A stretch of 15,094 bases of DNA from Ruminococcaceae bacterium UBA1865 (GTDB lineage: Bacteria; Bacillota; Clostridia; Oscillospirales; Acutalibacteraceae): contig DDHX01000060.1 of the NCBI GenBank assembly GCA_002338255.1, forward strand, positions 58,041 to 73,134, read 5' to 3'. How positions within the stretch are numbered: the stretch's first letter is position 1; the number at the start of each line of letters is the position of its first letter. A program made the position numbers and the translations under genes. The notes beneath the pieces were generated by a model. It made no database searches and was not told where the DNA came from. It saw nothing but the letters and a program-made list of their open reading frames with translations. Shown in pieces: positions 7,515-13,842 of this stretch.

Positions 7515-9068
7515 CTACACGATTTTGGTTGTCCATTGCTCCAAATCCCAAACATCAGTGACAATATCATAATAAAAATCCGGTTCATGGCTTACGAGCA
7601 GAACGGTTCCTTTAAATTCTGATATTGCTTTTTTAAGTTCCGCCTTTGCATCTACATCAAGGTGATTTGTTGGTTCGTCGAGCACCAGTAAATTGATTTC
7701 GTTTAACATCAGCTTACACAAGCGTACCTTTGCATTTTCTCCGCCTGACAGCACTTTCATTTGCGATGTAATGTGCTCATTTGTCAACCCGCATCGAGCC
7801 AGAGCGGCTCTGACCTCCCCGTTTGTCATTCCGGGGTACTCATTCCATATTTCCTGCAAGGCTGTGTTATCGGAAGCTGCTTCCTCCTGCTCAAAATAGC
7901 CGATTTCAACAAAAGAGTCCAGCTCCGTATCCCCTGAAATTGAGGGGATACGCCCGAGCAAGGTTTTTAGCAGTGTCGACTTGCCTAATCCGTTTACTCC
8001 CTTGATTGCGACCTTTTGATTGCGTTCAAGCAACAAATTGAGCGGTTTTGTTAGAGGCTCCGTATACCCCAAGACCAATTCATTCGCTGTAATGACCTGC
8101 TTGCCCGGGGTTCTGGCTGATTTAAAAGAGAAGGACGGCTTTGGCTTTTCGCGTGTGATCTCAATCATTTCCATATTGTTCAGCTTCTTCTGCCTTGACT
8201 TTGCCATATTGGCAGTGGAAGCTCTTGCCTTATTCTTTGCGATAAAAACCTCAAGATTTGAAATTTCCTTTTGCTGTTTTTCATAAGCTTGCTCTGTTTG
8301 GCGTTTCTTGAGTTCGTACATTTCAGTAAACTGGTGATAATCTCCTGTATAGCGGGTTAATACTGCATTTTCAACATGATAGATAACATTGACAACATCA
8401 TTTAGAAATTCGATATCGTGAGATACTAATATGAATGCGTTGTCGTAGTTCTGCAAAAAGTTCTTCAGCCATGCAATATGGTTCTCGTCCAAAAAGTTTG
8501 TCGGTTCGTCCAAAATTAAAATCATCGGATTTTCCAGCAGCAGCTTTGTTAAAAGGACCTTGGCGCGCTGGCCGCCGGACAGTTCATCAACATCATGGTC
8601 AAGTCCAATTTCACCAAGTCCCAAGCCATTAGCGTATTCTTCAATTTTACTGTCGATGATGTAAAAACCGCTGTAATCCAATATCTCCTGAATCTCACCG
8701 ACGTCCTCCATCAAAGAAGATATTTCCTCATCTGAACAGTCCGACATTTTTTCATAAGCGCCTAACATTTCCTGCTCTAAATCATACAGATGCTGGAAAG
8801 CCTCACGCAAAACGTCACGAATTGTTTTGCCCTTTGTCAACGTGCTGAATTGATCCAAATACCCTGTTGTAATATGTTTGCACCACGAAATTGTGCCCTC
8901 GTCGGGCGTTAGCTTACCGGTGATAATATTTAAAAAGGTTGATTTACCTTCTCCGTTTGCACCAACCAGCCCCACATGTTCCCCTTTTAATAAGCGAAAA
9001 GAGGCATCTTCTAAAATACTTCTCGCACCAAATCCATGTGTGACATTTTCAACGTCTAATATGCTCAT
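7515..9068 (-). CDS. ABC-F family ATPase (ribosome-associated type)
   Basis: A 517-residue soluble protein with two ABC ATPase domains and no membrane segments. Domain 1 has Walker A GANGEGKST (36-44), signature LSGGQ (163-167), Walker B ILILDEPT (183-190) and H217. Domain 2 has GVNGLGKST (357-365), LSGGE (440-444), LVLDEPT (461-467) and H494. A charged helical linker (about 250-320) corresponds to the P-site-tRNA interaction region of ABC-F proteins. These proteins bind the ribosomal E site. They either rescue stalled translation or protect against ribosome-targeting antibiotics, and the sequence alone does not say which. The ATG at 9068 has GGAGG 4 nt upstream. A reading 22 codons longer includes the promoter and is not credible. 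The 5' leader is only about 27 nt, leaving no room for the attenuators often found before resistance-type ABC-F genes. Confidence 0.92.
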   Translation of the reverse strand: MSILDVENVTHGFGARSILEDASFRLLKGEHVGLVGANGEGKSTFLNIITGKLTPDEGTISWCKHITTGYLDQFSTLTKGKTIRDVLREAFQHLYDLEQEMLGAYEKMSDCSDEEISSLMEDVGEIQEILDYSGFYIIDSKIEEYANGLGLGEIGLDHDVDELSGGQRAKVLLTKLLLENPMILILDEPTNFLDENHIAWLKNFLQNYDNAFILVSHDIEFLNDVVNVIYHVENAVLTRYTGDYHQFTEMYELKKRQTEQAYEKQQKEISNLEVFIAKNKARASTANMAKSRQKKLNNMEMIEITREKPKPSFSFKSARTPGKQVITANELVLGYTEPLTKPLNLLLERNQKVAIKGVNGLGKSTLLKTLLGRIPSISGDTELDSFVEIGYFEQEEAASDNTALQEIWNEYPGMTNGEVRAALARCGLTNEHITSQMKVLSGGENAKVRLCKLMLNEINLLVLDEPTNHLDVDAKAELKKAISEFKGTVLLVSHEPDFYYDIVTDVWDLEQWTTKIV

Positions 9069-9101
9069 AAGTCCTCCAATAAAGTAAGTTAAATACACAT
9101 T

Positions 9102-9130
9102 ATTATACCATGCAACAAAACCATCCACAA
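9102..9130 (-). promoter_or_regulatory. Promoter of the ABC-F gene
   Basis: On the minus strand, TTGTGG (9125-9130) and TATAAT (9102-9107) have 17-bp spacing and an extended -10 TG (TGGTATAAT). Transcription would begin near 9095, giving a short leader. The adjacent stretch 9131-9272, up to the riboswitch promoter, shows nothing I can name. Confidence 0.65.
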
Positions 9131-9272
9131 CCATTTGTCGATGTGATGCGGTTTGTGGGGATATGAATGTAAACTAAGAGTCCTTACAGTTACAAAATCC
9201 CCTGCATTTATGTAAATTTCTTCTATCTTCATCTGCTTATTATTTTAACCGTTATAGAAATAAAATTGGCAC

Positions 9273-9301
9273 TTGACAAATCATTTTGCATATACTATTA
9301 T
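9273..9301 (+). promoter_or_regulatory. Promoter of the NiCo riboswitch/ATPase unit
   Basis: TTGACA (9273-9278) and TATTAT (9296-9301) are separated by 17 bp. The predicted start near 9308 lies about 35 nt ahead of the riboswitch P1 stem. Confidence 0.7.
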
Positions 9302-9340
9302 TTGAATTATCTCTTTGCACTGCATATCAATCTACAGTAC

Positions 9341-9429
9341 AAACTGAGCAGGCGATGAACCGATAAGGTTCGTGGGGCTGGGCTGGCAACAGCAACAGAT
9401 GGAATGATTTCACATCTGTGGGACAGTAG
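9341..9429 (+). ncRNA. czcD/NiCo-type metal riboswitch
   Basis: The sequence reproduces the czcD (NiCo) riboswitch architecture. P1 is ACTG (9343-9346) with CAGT (9424-9427). The conserved GAGCAGGC strand follows. P2 is a hairpin (GAACC-GATAA-GGTTC). P3 has GCTG-GCAA-CAGC with a tetraloop. P4 is ACAGATG...CATCTGT (9395-9417), and GGGACAG closes the core. The landmarks CTGAGCAGGC, GGGCTG, CAACAGATG and CATCTGTGGGACAG match my recollection of the structurally characterised Erysipelotrichaceae NiCo RNA. Known members bind Ni2+ and Co2+ cooperatively, and later work reported response to Fe2+. They normally raise expression of metal exporters by preventing terminator formation. Here it precedes a P-type ATPase. 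Confidence 0.9.
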
Positions 9430-9430
9430 T

Positions 9431-9468
9431 ATGTTCCATAGGTGTGTTTTTTTATACACTTTTTTGGA
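9431..9468 (+). terminator. Riboswitch expression-platform terminator
   Basis: Immediately after the aptamer, AGGTGTGT and ATACACTT pair (with G-U pairs) around a T-rich loop and are followed by a T run to 9465. An outer TCCA/TGGA pairing is also possible. Its 5' edge abuts P1 of the aptamer, as expected for a metal-controlled terminator. The stem is AT-rich and weaker than the other terminators in the window. Confidence 0.6.
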
Positions 9469-9561
9469 GCATAAACTGGGTTAGTCAATGTGAGCTTGAC
9501 TTTATGAAGTGCCATAGAGCTATCTTATGAAACGCTGAAAAGCGAAATGGAGGTAACTTGT

Positions 9562-12099
9562 ATGACAGACCAAAAAAATGCGCACACCATGCAGGGCTTA
9601 ACGACAGAGGAAGCCAAAAAACTTCAGGAGCAGTTCGGGAAAAACGAGCTAACAGCACAAAAAAAGCAGAGTTTTTTTGTGAAGGCGCTCCACATTATCG
9701 GCGAGCCGATGTTTCTCCTTTTAATCGTTGCGGCAATCATCTACTTTATTTTAGGTGAACCGCGCGACGGTGCGATTATGTTGATATTTGTACTTGGTGT
9801 AATCAGCATCGACATTGTGCAGGAATGGAAAACCGATAAAACGTTAAATGCACTGAAAGACCTTTCCGCACCGCGTGCTGCGGTTATCCGCGACGGGAAA
9901 GAGCAGACGATTGACAGCTGCGATTTAGTTCCCGGTGATTTGATGATGATTGCCGAAGGCGTTAAAGTTCCCGCTGACGGTAAAGTGATGAAGGCGAGCG
10001 ACCTTTGTGTTGATGAATCTTCCCTGACAGGGGAGGCGGAGGGCGTTTGGAAAGTAACGGTTGACAACGCCGAGCCAAACTCCGACTATTGGCGCAAAGA
10101 TTACTGCTATGCAGGCACGCTCGTAACGCAGGGCAGCGCTATTATTCGTGTAGACAAAATCGGGTCTGCTACGGAATATGGCAAGATAGGCGCTCATGTG
10201 GCGTCCGCCCCGGAGACCCCGACCCCCTTGCAAAAGCAAACGGGCAGTCTTGTAAAACTATGCTCCGGGATTGCCGCCGTACTCTTCGCGCTGGTTGGCG
10301 TGATTACGTATTTTAATCTTCCGAATCATGCGTTTGGCGACAGAGTAGTCGAAAGTATCTTGTCCGGCATCACTCTTGCGATGGCGATGATACCGGAGGA
10401 ATTTCCGGTTATTCTTACCGTGTTCCTGTCAATGGGCGCATGGAGGCTTGCGAAAAAGCAATCGCTTGTCCGCAAACTGCCTTCTGTGGAAACGTTAGGC
10501 GCGGTTTCCGTCCTTTGCGTTGATAAAACAGGCACGATCACAATGAATCAAATGACTGTTCAAGACACCTGGGCGCTCAATGGCGACACAAACGATTTGG
10601 CCGAACTAATGGGGCTTGCCTGTGAAACTGATGCGTACGACCCGATGGAGCAGGCAATGATTGCCTATTGCGAAACGTTGGGGATTGGTAAAGAGCATTT
10701 GTTTGGCGGTGAACTGATTACCGAATATGCTTTCACCAATGAACTGAAAATGATGGGTCACGTTTGGCGGCATGACGGTGAAATCCTCATCGCGGCCAAA
10801 GGCTCGCCGGAACGGATTCTGACCATCTGCAAACTTTCTGATTCTGAACGCAGGCTGGCAGAGGATAAAATTGCAGAAATGTCAAAACAGGGCCTGCGTG
10901 TGATTGCCGTAGGCGTGATGAAGCCACACAGCGAGGCTGAAATTCCTGCAGCAATTACAGATTGCACACTCAGCCTTTGCGGCCTGATCGGCCTTGCCGA
11001 CCCGCCGAGGGAATCGGTCAAAGCGGACATTCGGCATTGCGTCAACGCAGGGGTTCGCGTTGTTATGATTACAGGTGATAACGGAATAACTGCCAGCTCA
11101 ATCGCAAAACAGATTGGTATGCCAAACAGCGACCAGATTATTACCGGTGATGAGCTGAACAATATGAGTGACGAAGAGCTTCGTGAACGGATTCGCGGTG
11201 TAAGCATTTTCTCCCGTGTTGTGCCGGAGCACAAAATGCGTATTGTAAAAGCCTTTAAGGATAACGGCGAGATCGTTGCAATGACAGGCGACGGCGTAAA
11301 TGATGCGCCTGCCCTCAAATATGCCGACATCGGTATTGCCATGGGGAAGCGCGGCTCCGAAGTATCAAGAGAAGCCGCGGATTTAATTTTGATGGATGAC
11401 AATTTCTCTACAATTGTCGATACCATCAAGGATGGCAGAAGAATTTATGACAATATCCGAAAAGCGGTCGGTTATGTATTTACGATTCACATTCCGATTG
11501 CATTTTCCGCACTGCTTGCGCCGTCTCTGAATATAAATCCTGCGAGCCTGCTCTTACTGCCGCTACATGTGGTACTTTTAGAGTTGATTATTGACCCCAC
11601 CTGTTCTGTGGTGCTGGAGCGCCAGCCTGCCGAACGAAATATTATGGAGCGTAAGCCCCGTAATCCAAACGAAAAGATTTTAACCCCGGGAATACTTTTT
11701 AAAAGCATTCTTCAGGGATTGGCGGTATTTTCCGCATCCTTTGGAACTTACTTTACATTTTTGCAGCAAAACCCCGCCAACGCTGCCCTCGCAAGAACCA
11801 TGGGTCTTGCGGTTATTATGCTTGCCAATTTGTTTCTGGTACAGGTCAACAGCTCAAACTATGATTTCGCTATTCAGTCAATCACCCGTCTTGCCAAAGA
11901 CAAGGTGATGTGGGCAGTCAATATCGGCACTATTGCAGGGCTCCTACTCATTCTTTACACTCCGCTTTGCGGCTTTTTAAAGCTTGCGCCATTGTCCGCC
12001 GGTCAGTTCTTTCTTGCTGTCAGAATTGCGGCTGTGTCTGTGCTGTGGTATGAAATTGTAAAGCTAATCCATTTTATCCGACACAAAATTGTTAGATAA
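9562..12099 (+). CDS. P-type cation-transporting ATPase under metal-riboswitch control
   Basis: An 845-residue P-type ATPase of P2-like layout. It has an N-terminal cation-ATPase domain, M1-M2, an actuator with TGEA (156-159), M3-M4 with PEEFP (278-282), DKTGT with the phosphorylated Asp (321-325), KGSPE (413-417), TGDN (504-507), TGDGVNDAP (575-583) and M5-M10. There is no CPC motif and no heavy-metal-binding domain, so it is not a P1B pump. Ca2+ pumps of this class have PEGLP in M4; here a second acidic residue replaces Gly. M6 carries ELIID (674-678) followed by Cys681. This PEEFP group is usually annotated loosely as calcium- or cation-transporting. The NiCo riboswitch upstream points to export of Co2+, Ni2+ or Fe2+ from the cytoplasm, which is inference. 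The ATG at 9562 has GGAGG 8 nt upstream. An ATG 15 bp earlier overlaps that site. Confidence 0.9.
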   Translation: MTDQKNAHTMQGLTTEEAKKLQEQFGKNELTAQKKQSFFVKALHIIGEPMFLLLIVAAIIYFILGEPRDGAIMLIFVLGVISIDIVQEWKTDKTLNALKDLSAPRAAVIRDGKEQTIDSCDLVPGDLMMIAEGVKVPADGKVMKASDLCVDESSLTGEAEGVWKVTVDNAEPNSDYWRKDYCYAGTLVTQGSAIIRVDKIGSATEYGKIGAHVASAPETPTPLQKQTGSLVKLCSGIAAVLFALVGVITYFNLPNHAFGDRVVESILSGITLAMAMIPEEFPVILTVFLSMGAWRLAKKQSLVRKLPSVETLGAVSVLCVDKTGTITMNQMTVQDTWALNGDTNDLAELMGLACETDAYDPMEQAMIAYCETLGIGKEHLFGGELITEYAFTNELKMMGHVWRHDGEILIAAKGSPERILTICKLSDSERRLAEDKIAEMSKQGLRVIAVGVMKPHSEAEIPAAITDCTLSLCGLIGLADPPRESVKADIRHCVNAGVRVVMITGDNGITASSIAKQIGMPNSDQIITGDELNNMSDEELRERIRGVSIFSRVVPEHKMRIVKAFKDNGEIVAMTGDGVNDAPALKYADIGIAMGKRGSEVSREAADLILMDDNFSTIVDTIKDGRRIYDNIRKAVGYVFTIHIPIAFSALLAPSLNINPASLLLLPLHVVLLELIIDPTCSVVLERQPAERNIMERKPRNPNEKILTPGILFKSILQGLAVFSASFGTYFTFLQQNPANAALARTMGLAVIMLANLFLVQVNSSNYDFAIQSITRLAKDKVMWAVNIGTIAGLLLILYTPLCGFLKLAPLSAGQFFLAVRIAAVSVLWYEIVKLIHFIRHKIVR

Positions 12100-12166
12100 A
12101 GCAGCGAATTTTGTATCCAAATTCACTGAATCGATCAATGCTTTGAGCGCGGTGACAATTCAAATA

Positions 12167-12220
12167 AAAACCTGTATGAGACAGCCGTTTATGGCGTGTT
12201 TTATACGGGTTTTATTTTTT
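12167..12220 (+). terminator. Intrinsic terminator of the ATPase gene
   Basis: AAAACCTGTAT (12167-12177) pairs with ATACGGGTTTT (12203-12213) over 11 bp, with an inner GCC/GGC hairpin, followed by ATTTTTT. It lies 68 bp after the stop codon and ends the riboswitch-ATPase transcript. The stretch 12100-12166 holds nothing else I can see. Confidence 0.8.
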
Positions 12221-12229
12221 GTAATTAGC

Positions 12230-12259
12230 TTGACAAATTTATATCAAATATGATACGAT
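12230..12259 (+). promoter_or_regulatory. Promoter of the hydrogenase-maturation operon
   Basis: TTGACA (12230-12235) and TACGAT (12254-12259) are separated by 18 bp, with TG just ahead of the -10 (TGATACGAT). The spacer contains the inverted repeat TATCA-AATA-TGATA (12242-12255), a possible operator. Predicted start is near 12266. Confidence 0.6.
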
Positions 12260-12265
12260 TTGGCT

Positions 12266-12427
12266 ATACAAACCGTAAGAATAAGGCTGCTAAAACCTGT
12301 TTTTATGGCAGACTAAACGCAATAAAAAGTTATCGTGCTGAGTCAGCAAGGGTTCGTCCCGAGCAAGAAGGCGAGAGAATAGTTTGAATGAGCCGTGAGT
12401 CCTATGACTCGTATGGTTTTGTTTGCT
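12266..12427 (+). ncRNA. Structured 5' leader RNA of unknown class before the hydrogenase-maturation operon
   Basis: About 160 nt of non-coding leader lies between the promoter and a strong terminator. Visible helices are CTGC-TAAAA...TTTTA-GCAG (12287-12311), TGCTG-AGT-CAGCA (12336-12348), GGG-TTCGT-CCC (12350-12360) and GAGTC-CTAT-GACTC (12397-12410). CAAGGG (12347-12352) could pair with TCCTTG (12429-12434), the 5' arm of the terminator, giving a candidate antiterminator. The arrangement is that of a riboswitch or other attenuator. It lacks the hallmark sequences of the TPP, SAM-I, cobalamin, FMN, lysine, Moco, NiCo and T-box leaders I compared from memory. The function and ligand are unknown. 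Confidence 0.5.
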
Positions 12428-12465
12428 ATCCTTGTGCCTTTTCGGTACAAGGATTTTTTGTTTTT
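12428..12465 (+). terminator. Strong intrinsic terminator inside the hydrogenase-maturation leader (attenuator)
   Basis: ATCCTTGTGCC (12428-12438) pairs with GGTACAAGGAT (12444-12454) over 11 bp around a TTTTC loop, followed by TTTTT-G-TTTTT. It sits about 200 nt after the promoter and 45 bp before the TM1266-family gene, with no gene ahead of it. It must therefore act as a conditional attenuator rather than as a gene end. Confidence 0.85.
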
Positions 12466-12510
12466 CAGACCAAGGTCAGGACGAAAATGAATGAGAAGGA
12501 AGCAATCAAT

Positions 12511-12756
12511 ATGGAAACAAGAATAGCGCTCATTGGTATTATCGTGGAGGACATGGATTCCGTAGAACAGCTGAACACGATTCTCCATGAGTATTCGCAA
12601 TACATTATCGGAAGAATGGGTATTCCGCATGCGAAACGCGGCATTTCTGTCATCAGCATTGTACTGGACGCTTCCAATGATGTAATCAGCGCGCTTTCCG
12701 GAAAATTAGGGATGCTGCCTCAGATCAATGTCAAAACAATCTATTCAAAGGTTTAG
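12511..12756 (+). CDS. TM1266-family iron-only hydrogenase system putative regulator
   Basis: An 81-residue protein, METRIALIGIIVEDMDSVEQ at its start and ISALSGKLGMLP near its end. This matches the small ferredoxin/ACT-like family named after Thermotoga maritima TM1266, which recurs in [FeFe]-hydrogenase maturation clusters of Firmicutes and Thermotogae and resembles the NikR regulatory domain fold. Its biochemical role is unproven. A regulatory or metal/cofactor-sensing role is suggested by the family name and context. The ATG at 12511 matches the usual family N-terminus and has AAGGA about 10 nt upstream. An in-frame ATG at 12487 with AGGA 5 nt upstream would add eight residues (MNEKEAIN) and is a real alternative. 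The next gene begins 21 bp downstream, so the two are surely co-transcribed. Confidence 0.85.
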   Translation: METRIALIGIIVEDMDSVEQLNTILHEYSQYIIGRMGIPHAKRGISVISIVLDASNDVISALSGKLGMLPQINVKTIYSKV

Positions 12757-12777
12757 AAAATTACAAGGAGGATGCGG

Positions 12778-13821
12778 GTGAAGTATTTAATCGACAAATT
12801 AGAAGTCACGGGTTCACTCACAAAAGAGGAATTCGTATTACTGCTGAATTACACATCCCCGGCTCTTTCGGAATATTTGTTTGAGAAATCCAGAAAAACG
12901 GCCGGCAAATATTTCGAAAATCACGTTTATACGCGCGGGTTAATTGAATTTACCAACTATTGTAAAAATGATTGCCTTTACTGCGGGATACGGGCGGGGA
13001 ACCGAAACGCGGAGCGCTACCGACTGAGCAAGGACGAAATCCTCAGCTGCTGTGCGGACGGATATGCTCTTGGCTTTCGTACTTTCGTTTTACAGGGCGG
13101 AGAAGATTGTGCTTACAGCGACAGCGATATAGCGGATATCATTTCAGATATCAAGGAGCATTATCCCGACTGCGCCTTGACTTTATCCATCGGCGAAAAG
13201 GAGGACGAATCCTACAGGCTAATTTACGAAGCGGGCGCCGACCGGTATCTTCTTCGCCACGAAACCGCAAACGCCGCTCATTACGGACTGCTTCATCCCA
13301 AAAGACAGACTTTGGAAAACCGGAAACGATGCCTTTACGCATTAAAGAAAATTGGGTATCAGGTTGGAACGGGCTTTATGGTTGGTTCGCCGTTCCAGAC
13401 TACCGAGTGCCTTGCCGAGGATTTACTGTTTATAAAAGAGCTGTCACCGCAGATGATTGGAATCGGCCCTTTTATCCCGCATCACGATACCCCCTTTGCC
13501 CACCAGGCACAGGGTTCACTGGAACGGACTCTGTTTTTAATCGGGATATTGCGTCTGCTCATTCCAAACGCATTGATTCCTGCCACCACCGCGCTGGGCA
13601 CGATTGACCCTATGGGTCGTGAAAAGGGAATTCTGGCCGGTGCGAATGTGGTCATGCCAAATCTTTCCCCCGTAAAAGTCCGCAAAAAATACGAACTGTA
13701 TGACAATAAAATCTGCACCGGTGAAGAAGCCGCCGAATGCAGATCCTGCCTGCAAAACCGTATGAAAAGCATCGGCTACAAGCTTGTTGTGGACAGAGGG
13801 GATTTTCAGCCAATAAATTGA
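12778..13821 (+). CDS. hydE: [FeFe]-hydrogenase maturase HydE (radical SAM)
   Basis: A 347-residue radical SAM enzyme. The SAM-cluster motif CX3CX2C is in FTNYCKNDCLYCGIR (C62, C66, C69), and LQGGEDC (about 105-111) follows as in the BioB/ThiH-like HydE group. Three further cysteines, C313, C321 and C324, correspond to the second [Fe-S] site present in some HydE proteins. Together with HydG and HydF, HydE builds the dithiolate-bridged di-iron cofactor of [FeFe]-hydrogenase in the cytoplasm, acting on the Fe(CO)2(CN)-cysteine synthon made by HydG. The start is GTG at 12778, because AAGGAGG lies 6 nt upstream. The ATG at 12772 is directly adjacent to that site, with zero spacing, and cannot be used efficiently. 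The gene is followed 21 bp later by hydG. Confidence 0.93.
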   Translation: MKYLIDKLEVTGSLTKEEFVLLLNYTSPALSEYLFEKSRKTAGKYFENHVYTRGLIEFTNYCKNDCLYCGIRAGNRNAERYRLSKDEILSCCADGYALGFRTFVLQGGEDCAYSDSDIADIISDIKEHYPDCALTLSIGEKEDESYRLIYEAGADRYLLRHETANAAHYGLLHPKRQTLENRKRCLYALKKIGYQVGTGFMVGSPFQTTECLAEDLLFIKELSPQMIGIGPFIPHHDTPFAHQAQGSLERTLFLIGILRLLIPNALIPATTALGTIDPMGREKGILAGANVVMPNLSPVKVRKKYELYDNKICTGEEAAECRSCLQNRMKSIGYKLVVDRGDFQPIN

Positions 13822-13842
13822 AAAAAGAAAGGATCAAATACT

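Noticed and set aside
9341..9468. A yybP-ykoY (Mn2+) riboswitch was considered, because such RNAs often precede P-type ATPases.
   Set aside because: The GGGGAGUAG-type and paired loop signatures are absent, whereas the NiCo landmarks are all present in order.
10758..11429. A 223-codon open frame on the minus strand.
   Set aside because: It is antisense to the conserved catalytic core of the P-type ATPase. The composition is Ser/Ile-rich as expected for an antisense shadow.
12336..12348. TGCTGAGTCAGCA, a perfect palindrome identical to the eukaryotic MARE/AP-1 type site.
   Set aside because: The context is clearly bacterial and the site lies about 70 nt inside a leader RNA. It is better explained as an RNA hairpin with an AGU loop.
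12266..12465. A tyrosine T-box leader was considered, since HydG consumes tyrosine.
   Set aside because: The T-box antiterminator sequence (TGGNACC) is absent, so a classical T-box is not supported.
12972..13607. A 211-codon open frame on the plus strand inside hydE in another frame.
   Set aside because: hydE is unambiguous through its cysteine motifs. This frame is rich in Arg and Gly and resembles no protein.
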